From Herbaspirillum sp. RV1423 (lineage in GTDB: Bacteria > Pseudomonadota > Gammaproteobacteria > Burkholderiales > Burkholderiaceae_D): DNA of 64,000 nt. The notes under the pieces were generated by a model that saw nothing but the letters and a program-made list of their open reading frames with translations, ran no database searches and was not told the origin of the DNA. The translations under genes and the position numbers were made by a program. The stretch spans positions 1 through 64,000 of the forward strand of contig NZ_CBXX010000013.1 in NCBI RefSeq assembly GCF_000577615.1, in the 5' to 3' direction. Positions 25,938 through 37,326 of the stretch are shown piece after piece; within the stretch, counting starts at the first letter, position 1; every line of letters begins with the position of its first letter.

Positions 25938-28076
25938 ATGACCATTGATATGAGCCAGTTTTTCCAGGTGTTTTTCGACGAGGCGGAGGAAGGCCTCGCG
26001 GAAATGGAAAAGCTCCTGCTGGCCGTTAATGTGTCGGATCCCGACGATGAAGATCTGAATGCGATCTTTCGCGCCGCACATTCCATCAAAGGCGGCTCGG
26101 CCACGTTCGGCCTGAGCGACATCACGGAAGTGACCCATGTGCTGGAGTCGCTGCTCGATCGCATTCGCCAGGGCCAGATGGCGTTGACCGGCCAGCACGT
26201 CGACGCCTTCCTGGCCGCCAAAGACATTCTCAAATCCATGCTGGACGGCCATCGCCACGGTTCCACCGTCGATCTCGACGCCGTTGCAGATGTGCGCATG
26301 TTGCTGCAATCCTTATCCGAAGGCGCTGGCAAGAAGGCGCCAAGCACTCAGCCGCTGGTCGGGCGGGGGGGCGTCAGCCGCTATCGCATCGAATTGCCGC
26401 AACTGGCGGAACGCGACGCTGAAGCATTGCAGCAAGAACTGGGTTTGCTTGGGAAAATTGAAAAATCCGACGCGGAAGACGGTCGTTGCATCTTCATTCT
26501 CGACACTGCCAAGGGCGCCGACAGCATTGTGGAGATTTGCTCCTTTCTCGTGAATGCCGACGACCTGAAGATTTCCCAGGCGGTCGCCGGCCGTTCCAAG
26601 GAAGAAGAGCAAGGATACGGTTTCTTTGCGCCTTTTGTGCCACAGGACGCCACCGATGAAGAGCGGGGCTATGGTTTCTTTGCTCCTTTCGTGCCGGTGA
26701 ACGCCACGGACCGCGAGCGCGGCTACGGCTTCTTTGAACCATTTGTGCCGAAGGGCGATATCGAGCAGGCCAAACAGGCGGCTGATGCTGTTGTGCATGC
26801 CGATCACGACGAGCCGCCGGCGCTTGCAGCCTCGGAAGCTGCCGCCGAAAAGAAAGCCAAGGGCGAGAAACCGGCCGCCGCGGTACATGAGTCGTCATCG
26901 ATTCGCGTCGGTATCGAAAAAGTCGATCAACTGATCAATCTGGTCGGCGAACTGGTGATCACGCAAGCCATGATTGAACAGCGCACCGGGACACTGGATC
27001 CGATGCTGCACGAGAACTTGCTCAACAGCGTCAGCCAGTTGACCCGCAATACTCGCGATCTACAGGAAGCAGTGATGTCGATCCGCATGATGCCGATGGA
27101 TTATGTGTTCTCACGTTTCCCGCGCATGGTGCGCGACCTGGCCGCCAAGCTGGGCAAGCGCGTCGAATTTGTTACGCATGGAGCGGCCACCGAACTGGAC
27201 AAGGGGTTGATCGAACGCATTGTCGATCCGCTGACGCATCTGGTGCGCAATAGTATTGACCACGGTATCGAATTGCCTGATGCGCGCCTGGCGGCGGGCA
27301 AGGCCGATTACGGCACGTTGTCGCTGTCGGCGGAACATCAGGGCGGCAACATCATCATCGAAGTTACCGACGATGGCGGCGGTCTCAATCGCGACAAGAT
27401 TCTGGCGAAAGCCAAGCAGCAGGGCATGGGCGTATCCGACAATCTCAGCGACAGCGATGTCTGGCAACTGATTTTCGAGCCCGGCTTCTCCACTGCCGAG
27501 CAAGTAACGGATGTCTCTGGTCGCGGCGTCGGCATGGATGTGGTCAAGCGCAATATCTTGGCTATGGGCGGTGTGGTCGATATCCGTTCCAGCAAGGGCT
27601 TCGGCACGACGATTTCGATTTCGCTGCCGTTGACGCTGGCGATTCTGGATGGTATGTCCATTCGCATCGGCCATGAAATTTATATCCTGCCGCTCGGTTA
27701 TGTGGTCGAGTCGCTGCAGCCGGCGGCTCAGGACATCAAGGACATCAGCGGCCAGGGCCAGGTGATCAAGGTCCGCGGCGAGTATTTGCCGCTGATTCCG
27801 CTGTACCAGATTTTCAATATCGAGCCGACTTTTACCGATCCGTCCCAGGGATTGGTGGTGATCTTGGAATCGGACGGAAAGAAAGCCGCACTGTTTGTCG
27901 ATGATTTGATCGGCCAGCAGCAAATCGTTGTCAAGAACCTGGAATCCAATTATCGTAAGGTTACGGGGATTTCTGGTGCTACTATTCTAGGTGACGGAGG
28001 CGTAGCCTTGATTATCGATGTTGCCGCTTTGTTACGATCGAGCCGGCAACTCAGTGATGAATCTGTATTTTCCTGA
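25938..28076 (+). CDS. cheA: Chemotaxis histidine kinase CheA with a triple-repeat linker
   Basis: Kinase of 712 residues. Order: P1 HPt domain with phospho-accepting His48 in AAHSIKGGS; a P2-like domain (about 145-215); a linker with three 18-residue tandem repeats (224-277, ExGYGFFxPFVP); P3 dimerisation helices (about 315-380); P4 catalytic domain with N box HLVRNSIDHGIE and G boxes including GRGVGMDVVK; P5 CheW-like regulatory domain to the end. It autophosphorylates in receptor arrays and passes phosphate to CheY. GGAGC precedes the ATG at 25938. Confidence 0.96.
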   Translation: MTIDMSQFFQVFFDEAEEGLAEMEKLLLAVNVSDPDDEDLNAIFRAAHSIKGGSATFGLSDITEVTHVLESLLDRIRQGQMALTGQHVDAFLAAKDILKSMLDGHRHGSTVDLDAVADVRMLLQSLSEGAGKKAPSTQPLVGRGGVSRYRIELPQLAERDAEALQQELGLLGKIEKSDAEDGRCIFILDTAKGADSIVEICSFLVNADDLKISQAVAGRSKEEEQGYGFFAPFVPQDATDEERGYGFFAPFVPVNATDRERGYGFFEPFVPKGDIEQAKQAADAVVHADHDEPPALAASEAAAEKKAKGEKPAAAVHESSSIRVGIEKVDQLINLVGELVITQAMIEQRTGTLDPMLHENLLNSVSQLTRNTRDLQEAVMSIRMMPMDYVFSRFPRMVRDLAAKLGKRVEFVTHGAATELDKGLIERIVDPLTHLVRNSIDHGIELPDARLAAGKADYGTLSLSAEHQGGNIIIEVTDDGGGLNRDKILAKAKQQGMGVSDNLSDSDVWQLIFEPGFSTAEQVTDVSGRGVGMDVVKRNILAMGGVVDIRSSKGFGTTISISLPLTLAILDGMSIRIGHEIYILPLGYVVESLQPAAQDIKDISGQGQVIKVRGEYLPLIPLYQIFNIEPTFTDPSQGLVVILESDGKKAALFVDDLIGQQQIVVKNLESNYRKVTGISGATILGDGGVALIIDVAALLRSSRQLSDESVFS
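26607..26768 (+). repeat. Three tandem 54-bp coding repeats in cheA
   Basis: Units at 26607-26660, 26661-26714 and 26715-26768 encode EQGYGFFAPFVPQDATDE, ERGYGFFAPFVPVNATDR and ERGYGFFEPFVPKGDIEQ. The period is exactly 18 codons. The DNA differs at many third positions while the core GYGFF-x-PFVP is kept, indicating old duplications held by selection on the protein. Confidence 0.95.
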
Positions 28077-28097
28077 TTTTTTATAAGGGCCATTATC

Positions 28098-28604
28098 ATG
28101 TCTGACAGCATATCCAAAAATATTTCGGGCTTTGGCGAGAAAGCCGACAGCACCGGGAACGAATTCCTCGCTTTTACCCTCGGCAAGGAAGAATACGGCA
28201 TCGACATCCTGAAAGTTCAGGAAATCCGCGGCTACGAAGCCGTGACCCGTATTGCCAATTCGCCCGATTTCATCAAGGGCGTTGTTAATCTGCGCGGCAT
28301 CATCGTTCCCATCGTCGACATGCGCATCAAGTTCCAGCTTGGCGAACCGACCTACGACCAATTCACAGTCGTCATTATCCTGAACATCTCCGGTCGCGTG
28401 GTCGGCATGGTGGTGGATAGCGTGTCCGACGTGATTACGTTGTCGCCGGAACAAATCAAGCCGGCGCCGGAAATGGGCACGACCTTCGATTCCGATTACC
28501 TGATCGGTCTGGGTACGCTGGATGAACGTATGCTGATCCTGGTCGATATCGACAAGCTGATGTCCAGCGCCGATATGGGCCTGATCGAGAAGCTGGCTGC
28601 TTAA
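28098..28604 (+). CDS. cheW: Chemotaxis coupling protein CheW
   Basis: SH3-like adaptor of 168 residues linking CheA to receptors. Family landmarks: [59 protein letters not shown], and [19 protein letters not shown]. It follows cheA by 21 nt and is the last gene before a strong terminator. Confidence 0.96.
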   Translation: MSDSISKNISGFGEKADSTGNEFLAFTLGKEEYGIDILKVQEIRGYEAVTRIANSPDFIKGVVNLRGIIVPIVDMRIKFQLGEPTYDQFTVVIILNISGRVVGMVVDSVSDVITLSPEQIKPAPEMGTTFDSDYLIGLGTLDERMLILVDIDKLMSSADMGLIEKLAA

Positions 28605-28635
28605 GGTTTAATTAAGCTGCTTTAAACCGGCTCTG

Positions 28636-28679
28636 AAATGGACACATGCCGCATGGCTCTGCGGCATGTGTCCATTTTT
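28636..28679 (+). terminator. Strong terminator after cheW
   Basis: Perfect 15-bp stem TGGACACATGCCGCA (28639-28653) with its complement at 28660-28674, extended by A-T pairs, a 6-nt loop, then TTTTT. It closes the motility/chemotaxis block. Confidence 0.92.
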
Positions 28680-28702
28680 GTCTGCGACGGTGTTCGGTGT
28701 GT

Positions 28703-28731
28703 CCGGTATACGCCGGTCAGGCGTTTACCGG
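28703..28731. repeat. Inverted repeat downstream of the DUF2863 gene
   Basis: CCGGTATACGCC (28703-28714) and GGCGTTTACCGG (28720-28731) pair at 11 of 12 positions with a 5-nt loop. It lies between two convergent genes, 21 nt past the minus-strand stop, but no T run follows on that strand. It may be an mRNA 3' end stabiliser or Rho-related stop. Confidence 0.55.
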
Positions 28732-28752
28732 TAGCGGGAATGGATAGAATTT

Positions 28753-29979
28753 TTAGTGGAAGTGTTCAGTTGAAGCCGGCGTGTCCTCCGGCATTTCCGC
28801 ATGCACGAGGTCGCCATCGGGGGCCGGAAACAAAGGTGTGCCGCAATCGTCGCAAAATTCCATTGTATAGCGTTCTGCATGTAACTTGATGTGCACGATG
28901 CCGCATTCGCGCAACACCTCCAGGATTTCTTCCATCGGCGTTTTTACGCTGTCCGGCGCCGATAAATCGCGCACTTCATCCCCATCTTCTTGTTCGTATA
29001 GCGGCCATACAATACCGTAAACGATGCTGTCGTCATCGCCCAAGCTGAAGCCGACGCGATATTCGTCGATCTGGCCGTTGATGTTTTCGCAGAAGCTGCC
29101 GATGTTGGCCTGCAGTTCGGACGAGGCCACGCCCAGCGCCTGCGTCAGGTAATGGTCGGCGGCACGGATGGCGGCCGGGCGGATACGTTTGTCGGCTTCG
29201 CGACAGGCGAAATAATAGGGTTGCGGCAGCAGCAATTCGACATTGCAGCCAGGCAAGAAGCGCGTCAGCAAAGGTGTTGCTTGTGTGATCCAGGCTTTGA
29301 GCGCAGCTTCTTTTACATGGATGACGGAAGCTTGTTCGTCCATCTGCCAGCGGAACACCGGGGCTCCCGTCGGCACAGCTACAGCGGCAATCATGTAACG
29401 GGTATCAGCGAGGAAGGGCGCGGTCGGCGTCTGCTCCAGCGATAATTGCGGGGAACTCTGCTTAAGGGCCGCCTGGCCCATACGCTGCGCCAGGGCAAAC
29501 ACGTCGGCATGATGGCGTGGCAACTGCTCAATGGCATACAGGGTCGGCGCCAGCGCCAGTTGGACGTTGTCGGCCAGCACATGTGCGTGCAGGTGCGCGA
29601 ACAGGCCATTGCGGCTCTCGGCCGGCAGGCTGCCGGAGGCGATGCTGAAGCGGGTCCAGGCCAGTACCGGCAGCGCAAGCAACTGCACGCTGTAGAGCTG
29701 CCCGTCGTATTCCAGCGCGCAGGCTTCGCTGTTGGCTTCAACGGCTTCGACCAATACATCGTAAGCCGCGAGATCGGATTTGAACAAGTGATCGAGGGCG
29801 GCGTCGATCATGCCTTGATGATTGCTTTTCAGTTGTTTGTGCAGCAGCACATCGAGGGATCGCTCCCAGGCTCTTTCTTCGAGACGGCTGGTGGAGCCGG
29901 CGACCGCTTGCGATGAATTGACCAGGCGCTGGCTTTCAGCGGACAACCTGGAGGAGGAACGTTTGGCGGGGCGGCGCAT
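28753..29979 (-). CDS. DUF2863 family protein
   Basis: Protein of 408 residues matching the Burkholderiales-restricted DUF2863 family in length and pattern: basic Ser/Arg-rich N-terminus, helical middle (LKSNHQGMIDAALDHLFKSDLAAYDVLVEAVE), PQPYYFACREADKRIRP and a C-terminal FCDDCGTPLFPAPDGDLVH segment with a Cys pair. No signal peptide, so cytoplasmic. Function unknown. It stands alone between cheW and acnA. Confidence 0.75.
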   Translation of the reverse strand: MRRPAKRSSSRLSAESQRLVNSSQAVAGSTSRLEERAWERSLDVLLHKQLKSNHQGMIDAALDHLFKSDLAAYDVLVEAVEANSEACALEYDGQLYSVQLLALPVLAWTRFSIASGSLPAESRNGLFAHLHAHVLADNVQLALAPTLYAIEQLPRHHADVFALAQRMGQAALKQSSPQLSLEQTPTAPFLADTRYMIAAVAVPTGAPVFRWQMDEQASVIHVKEAALKAWITQATPLLTRFLPGCNVELLLPQPYYFACREADKRIRPAAIRAADHYLTQALGVASSELQANIGSFCENINGQIDEYRVGFSLGDDDSIVYGIVWPLYEQEDGDEVRDLSAPDSVKTPMEEILEVLRECGIVHIKLHAERYTMEFCDDCGTPLFPAPDGDLVHAEMPEDTPASTEHFH

Positions 29980-30103
29980 GATGAAATATTGACAATCAAA
30001 TGATAAGAGTCTCTATTGTAGTTGATTCGACATCGCCCCGGTTGTTGCTGTCGGGCATGTCTCCTGTCAATGGCAAGATATGTCCCGTGATGCGCATGCC
30101 AAT

Positions 30104-30136
30104 AAAAAAACGCCGGTCGAAGCCGGCGTTTTTTCG
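30104..30136. terminator. Bidirectional terminator downstream of acnA
   Basis: Stem AAAAAACGCCGG / CCGGCGTTTTTT with loop TCGAAG. On the minus strand it follows the acnA stop by about 35 nt and ends in T; the symmetric sequence works on both strands. Confidence 0.9.
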
Positions 30137-30171
30137 TTCTCCCCGCAAAAGGGGACGTCTTTGCTGAAGGC

Positions 30172-32865
<2,694 letters not shown>

Positions 32866-32989
32866 GGCCTCTTCTCCTTAGATTGCAAATGGTATAAGTG
32901 GTTTGTTAACGCTACGAAGCGATATTTCGTTGCAAATACGGGATTGCCTAACTGCTGAATTTCGGTAATGCGGATACTGATTTGTTGTC

Positions 32990-33493
32990 TTAGCTTTTCG
33001 GGGTTGTCGACGCTTCAGCCGTCGTCGATTGTTCTGTGTTCTTGCATTCGTTCGCCAGTTGCTGACCCTTCTTGGAATCCAGCAGGATGCCCTTGGCCGG
33101 GATGCCGATCCAGACCAGGCCGATCTTGCGGTTTTCGAAGCGGTTCGCGCCGGTGGTGGTGGCGACGCGGGTCATGCGATTGACACGTTTGTTCCAGCGG
33201 ATGGCAATGTGCCTGTCGTCGTCATCGTTTTTGTAGATGGTCAGCTTGTTGCCCATCTCGCAGTTGAAATCGGCCGACTTGGTGCCGCCGATTTCCGGTT
33301 CGTTTTCGTCATCGTCGGCGTCCGAAGAAAACGGCATTTTTGCCACGGGCGCTGCTGCTGCCTTGGCAGGTGCTTTTTTCTTGACGGTCTTTTTCGCTTT
33401 GGCGGTGGTCGTTGCGGTCTCGGCAAATGCTTGCGGCATGCCGACGGCGAAGAGGGCGCTTACGAGTGTCAGGGCTGTGAGGTAGTTTTTCAT
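32990..33493 (-). CDS. Secreted MliC-like protein (possible lysozyme inhibitor fold)
   Basis: Protein of 167 residues with a clear signal peptide (MKNYLTALTLVSALFAVGMPQAFA) and a Lys/Ala-rich linker. The mature C-terminal 95 residues read like the MliC/PliC fold: DFNCEMGNKLTIYKNDD, the central basic-hydrophobic strands, TTTGANRFENRKIGLVWIG in the place of the SGxRY loop, and a terminal Cys (NECKN) to pair with the first. Inhibition of lysozyme is inferred. It sits between a CitE-like gene and acnA with no obvious metabolic link. Confidence 0.6.
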   Translation of the reverse strand: MKNYLTALTLVSALFAVGMPQAFAETATTTAKAKKTVKKKAPAKAAAAPVAKMPFSSDADDDENEPEIGGTKSADFNCEMGNKLTIYKNDDDDRHIAIRWNKRVNRMTRVATTTGANRFENRKIGLVWIGIPAKGILLDSKKGQQLANECKNTEQSTTAEASTTPKS

Positions 33494-33510
33494 CGTGCGT
33501 CGATCAATGT

Positions 33511-34533
33511 TCAGTGTTGCAGGGTGGTTGAAATCGGTGCGGTCGTTGCTTGTGGTTCTTCTGTAAACCAGTCGCCAACTGCTGCCGGCAAGGCAGCGCC
33601 GCCTGCATAGGCGCGCTGAAGGATGCTCCAGTAATAACGGTAACTTGCACGGTCGTGCAGCGTACCTCCGTGCTGTATCGGCCCCCATTGCACGTCCCTG
33701 GCTTTAAGCAGGATTTGTGCCGCTTCGCCGATTTCGTCGGCGGCGGGAGACATGGTACGCACGATGGCCTTGATCTGGTTCGGATGGATGCTCCACATCC
33801 GGGTATAGCCGAATTCCTGCGCGGCGCGACTCGCGTCGCCGGTGACGACGGCCGCGTCCTGAATTTCGGTCGTGACATTGTGCGACGGCACCTTGCCATG
33901 GGCATGGCAGGCGGCGGAAATCTCAAGCTTGGCGCGTGCTACCAGCGGATGCGTGAACTGGCCGGGGGAGCGCATGGCGCTGCCCGGAATGGCGCCGTAA
34001 TGAGCGGAAACAAAATCCATTACACCGAACGACAGCGACTCGACCTGCGGCAGCGCCGCGATCCGGTACACGTCTTCCAGCGCGCCGTGGGTTTCGATCA
34101 ATACGTGCAGCCGCGGCATGCGGCGGCCTGTTTCACCGGTGTGGCGGGCAATCGTGGCGATGGCTTGCTGGACGTCGGCCAAGCCGTCCGCTTTGGGCAA
34201 CATCAGGTAAGCCAGACGCGACGCAGCGGCAGCGCAGATCGTCGCGACGTCTGGTTCGAAAAATGGACTGGAGATGTCATGCACGCGGGCGCCAATGCGG
34301 CCGAAGCGATTGTCGTCGCTGGCGATCAGAGCGCCTACCAATTGTGCATGCACGGCTTCGTTGCCGGCGCTGGCGCCGTCTTCGCAGTCGAGGGTGATAT
34401 CAAAAACCGGACCGAGTTCTTGTTGCAGGACGATCGATTTACGCATCAGCTTTTCCGAGCCGGCGTAATGATCGCAGACCGGTAGCGAGACCGGTTGTCG
34501 TGTGCCTGGGAACAAGACCTGGGTGGGATGCAT
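33511..34533 (-). CDS. HpcH/HpaI aldolase / citrate lyase beta-like protein
   Basis: CitE-superfamily TIM-barrel protein of 340 residues. The Mg2+/CoA-ester site is recognisable in DITLDCEDGASAG, RIGARVHD, LMLPKADG, LHVLIETHGAL and SFGVMDFV. No citF or citD is nearby, so it is not part of a citrate lyase complex; stand-alone CitE-like proteins act as malyl- or citramalyl-CoA lyases. The ATG at 34533 is preferred over TTG 34599. It follows mdh in the same direction and is probably co-transcribed. Confidence 0.82.
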   Translation of the reverse strand: MHPTQVLFPGTRQPVSLPVCDHYAGSEKLMRKSIVLQQELGPVFDITLDCEDGASAGNEAVHAQLVGALIASDDNRFGRIGARVHDISSPFFEPDVATICAAAASRLAYLMLPKADGLADVQQAIATIARHTGETGRRMPRLHVLIETHGALEDVYRIAALPQVESLSFGVMDFVSAHYGAIPGSAMRSPGQFTHPLVARAKLEISAACHAHGKVPSHNVTTEIQDAAVVTGDASRAAQEFGYTRMWSIHPNQIKAIVRTMSPAADEIGEAAQILLKARDVQWGPIQHGGTLHDRASYRYYWSILQRAYAGGAALPAAVGDWFTEEPQATTAPISTTLQH

Positions 34534-34599
34534 TGCTGCTGGATTCCGAATGTATGCAAAATGCGCGGCGGCCTTGCCGGCCAGCCGCGCGCCGGTCAA

Positions 34600-35589
34600 T
34601 TAGCCGACCAGATGTTTGACGCCTTCGCGCTCTTCCGACAATTCCTTGAGCGTGATGTTGATGCGCTCTTGCGAGAATGCGTCGATTTCGAGGCCTTGGA
34701 CGATCTTGTATTCGCCGTTCTCGGTGGTGACCGGGAAGCCGAACATGGTGCCTTCAGGGATGCCGTAGGAGCCGTCCGACGGCACGCCCATGGTGGTCCA
34801 CTTGCCGTTGGTGCCGAGGATCCAGTCATGCACATGGTCGATCGCCGCATTGGCTGCCGACGCTGCCGAGGACAGGCCGCGCGCTTCGATGATCGCGGCG
34901 CCGCGTTTGCCGACTGTCGGCAGGAAAGTGTCCTTGTTCCAGACCTGATCGTTGATCAGATCCTTGACCGGCTTGCCATTTGCAGTGGCGAAACGGTAGT
35001 CTGCGTACATGGTCGGCGAGTGGTTGCCCCAGACGCACAGCTTTTCGATGGCCGATACCGGTTGGCCGATCTTGGCGGCAACTTGCGACAGCGCGCGGTT
35101 GTGGTCCAGGCGCAGCATGGCGGTGAAGTTCTTGGCCGGCAGATTCGGCGCCGACTTCATGGCGATGTAGGCATTGGTGTTGGCTGGGTTGCCGACGACC
35201 AGAACCTTGACGTCGCGCGAAGCGACGGCGTCCAGCGCCTTGCCTTGCACGGTGAAGATTTGCGCGTTGGCTTCCAGCAGATCCTTGCGCTCCATGCCTG
35301 GGCCGCGTGGACGGGCACCGACCAGCAGGGCGATATCGGCATCCTTGAATGCGGTCATCGGATCGCTGTGCGCGGTCACGCCGGCCAGCAATGGGAATGC
35401 ACAGTCATCGATTTCCATGATGACGCCCTTCAGGGCTTTTTGCGCTTTTTCGTCGGGAATTTCCAGTAATTGCAGAATTACCGGCTGGTCTTTGCCCAGC
35501 AGATCGCCATTGGCAATGCGGAAGAGGAGGGAGTAACCGATTTGACCTGCGGCGCCGGTGACGGCAACACGCTTGGGGGCTTTAGCCAT
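34600..35589 (-). CDS. mdh: Malate dehydrogenase (NAD-dependent)
   Basis: Oxidises malate to oxaloacetate. The 329-residue protein has the NAD motif [14 protein letters not shown], the substrate loop [25 protein letters not shown], and the catalytic His in [12 protein letters not shown]. It belongs to the LDH-like group 2 found in many Proteobacteria and eukaryotic cytosol. First gene of the leftward set, reading away from a shared control region facing gntR. Confidence 0.96.
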   Translation of the reverse strand: MAKAPKRVAVTGAAGQIGYSLLFRIANGDLLGKDQPVILQLLEIPDEKAQKALKGVIMEIDDCAFPLLAGVTAHSDPMTAFKDADIALLVGARPRGPGMERKDLLEANAQIFTVQGKALDAVASRDVKVLVVGNPANTNAYIAMKSAPNLPAKNFTAMLRLDHNRALSQVAAKIGQPVSAIEKLCVWGNHSPTMYADYRFATANGKPVKDLINDQVWNKDTFLPTVGKRGAAIIEARGLSSAASAANAAIDHVHDWILGTNGKWTTMGVPSDGSYGIPEGTMFGFPVTTENGEYKIVQGLEIDAFSQERINITLKELSEEREGVKHLVG

Positions 35590-35631
35590 GTTGAATCTCC
35601 AAAGTGGTGATAGAAAGCGTTTGGTGCTGCT

Positions 35632-35679
35632 GAAGTTGCAATCCGCTCGTCAACTGCTGCGCAGGCGGATTGCAACTTC
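35632..35679. repeat. Perfect 15-bp inverted repeat upstream of mdh
   Basis: GAAGTTGCAATCCGC (35632-35646) and GCGGATTGCAACTTC (35665-35679), 18-nt spacer. It begins 43 nt upstream of the mdh start, so it could be a hairpin in the mdh mRNA leader or an operator. No T run follows in the mdh direction. Confidence 0.9.
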
Positions 35680-35905
35680 TTGCAGGCATCTCGGAAGACG
35701 CCGACAATTACTTCGTATTCTTTTAAGAGACTGTAATCATACCGTCGAAAGCGCAGGCAGTCAGTTTGTTTTGCTGATTTCGGCAGAGATCAGACACTGC
35801 AATGCGCCGGCGTCGCAAGCGATGATGCGGATGCTTGCCAGTAAGCGTACTCGTCGCCGAATATGCCCGCGAGTGTAGGCTTGCCTTTATGGTCTGTCAA
35901 TCACT

Positions 35906-35933
35906 ATCTTATATCTTATATAAGACATCTTAT
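35906..35933. promoter_or_regulatory. Candidate GntR operator cluster
   Basis: ATCTTAT occurs three times on the plus strand at 35906-35912, 35913-35919 and 35927-35933. TCTTATATAAGA (35914-35925) is a perfect 12-bp palindrome. AT-rich palindromes like this just upstream of a gntR gene are typical autoregulatory operators; binding is inferred. Confidence 0.55.
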
Positions 35934-35970
35934 TTAATACTTTTTGCTGGACGCCGGTAGGGATTTTGTG

Positions 35971-36771
35971 GTGAAATCCAAGGTTATGAGCTCCAGCCTG
36001 CCCAATCTGAACAACAGCGACGCGCAAAGCGCAGGTACTGGTGTTGCCGGAGCCTCTCCCACCTTCAGTCCTCTCTATCAGCAAATCAAGGCTTTGATCA
36101 CGCAGCGCCTGGAGTCGGGCGAGTGGAAGCCGGGCGAGCTGATCCCCAGTGAAGTCGAACTCGGCAACCGTTTCAAGGTGAGTCAGGGTACTGTGCGCAA
36201 GGCGATCGACGAACTGGCTGCCGAGAATCTGGTGGTGCGGCGACAGGGCAAGGGCACGTTTGTTGCCACGCATCATGAAACGCATGCGCAGTTCCGTTTC
36301 CTGCGGTTGACCGCCGATGTGGAAGGGCCGCAACGCGCAGAGAACAAGATCATCGAAGTCAAGCGTGTTCGCGCCCCGGCAGAGGTGGCGCGTCATCTCG
36401 ATATCAAATCGGGCGACTCCGTCATCTTCATCAAACGGGTAAAATCATTTAACGGCGTTCCGACCATACTTGAAGAAATCTGGTTGCCGGGCCTTATTTT
36501 CAAAGGCCTGACCGCGGAGCGTCTGATGGAATATAAAGGGCCGTTGTACGGTCTGTTTGAAACCGAATTCGGGACACGCATGATTCGCGCTGAAGAGCAG
36601 ATTCGTGCAGTGGGGGCGGATCCAGAGTCTGCGGAACTGCTGGGAGTGCTGCCCCAAACGCCTTTGTTGAGTGTGGACCGTGCTTCTTTCACCTACGGCG
36701 ACAAGCCGGTGGAGATGCGGCGCGGCTTGTATTTGACGTTGAATTATCACTACCAGAGCGAACTGAACTGA
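35971..36771 (+). CDS. GntR/HutC-family transcriptional regulator
   Basis: Regulator of 266 residues: a Ser/Asn-rich N-terminal extension of about 30 residues, a winged helix (LYQQIKALITQRLESGEWKPGELIPSEVELGNRF...SQGTVRKAIDELAAENLVVRRQGKGTFVA) and a C-terminal UTRA ligand-binding domain. Start is uncertain: GTG 35971 has AGGGA at ideal distance; GTG 35968 and ATG 35986 are alternatives. It sits between mdh and sdhCDAB, so it is a good candidate for TCA-cycle gene control. Ligand unknown. Confidence 0.88.
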   Translation: MKSKVMSSSLPNLNNSDAQSAGTGVAGASPTFSPLYQQIKALITQRLESGEWKPGELIPSEVELGNRFKVSQGTVRKAIDELAAENLVVRRQGKGTFVATHHETHAQFRFLRLTADVEGPQRAENKIIEVKRVRAPAEVARHLDIKSGDSVIFIKRVKSFNGVPTILEEIWLPGLIFKGLTAERLMEYKGPLYGLFETEFGTRMIRAEEQIRAVGADPESAELLGVLPQTPLLSVDRASFTYGDKPVEMRRGLYLTLNYHYQSELN

Positions 36772-36913
36772 GCCTGCGAAGAGTATTCTTTGCTCGCATC
36801 CGTCCGCTGTCTGTGAAATGCCTAATTTGCTGCGAAGCAGAATAAGTGTTGGTGAAGGTTCATGAAATCGGCGAAAATTGCGGGATTGTTTTAAATCTGA
36901 GGAGAACCTTGTT

Positions 36914-37324
36914 ATGTCTGAAGCCGCTAAACCACCACGGCCACAATTTCGTAACATTAATATTACCCAAATTGCTGGTTATCGTATGCCACTGGCTGCT
37001 CTGGTATCGATCATGCACCGTATCAGCGGGTTGTTTTTGTTCCTGATGCTGCCGTTCATCCTGTATTTGCTGGATAACAGTCTGCTCTCCGAGGGCACCT
37101 TCGAGTACCTCAAAGGCTTTGCCTCCAACTGGTTCGTCAAGCTAATCATTCTCGCTCTGTCCTGGGCTTATCTCCACCACTTCTGTGCCGGCATCCGCCA
37201 CCTGATCATGGATAACCACATTGGTCTGGACAAGGACAGCGCGCGCAAATCGTCGAGTGGCGTTTTGGTCGTCAGCATTGTGCTGATGATCTTGGTGGCA
37301 TTGAAACTGTTCGGAGCATTCTAA
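36914..37324 (+). CDS. sdhC: Succinate dehydrogenase cytochrome b556 subunit
   Basis: Membrane anchor of complex II, 136 residues with three hydrophobic helices. The quinone/heme signatures are visible: MHRISGLFLFL (HRxSG) and WAYLHHFCAGIRHLIMD with the heme His. ATG 36914 follows GAGGAG. First gene of sdhCDAB, 140 bp after gntR. Confidence 0.95.
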   Translation: MSEAAKPPRPQFRNINITQIAGYRMPLAALVSIMHRISGLFLFLMLPFILYLLDNSLLSEGTFEYLKGFASNWFVKLIILALSWAYLHHFCAGIRHLIMDNHIGLDKDSARKSSSGVLVVSIVLMILVALKLFGAF

Positions 37325-37326
37325 AA

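Larger units (their letters stand above)
35590..35970. promoter_or_regulatory. Divergent mdh/gntR control region
   Basis: 380 bp without a gene, holding promoters for the leftward mdh set and the rightward gntR gene. It contains a perfect 15-bp inverted repeat near mdh (35632-35679) and a cluster of ATCTTAT direct repeats with a 12-bp palindrome near gntR (35906-35933). Confidence 0.7.
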
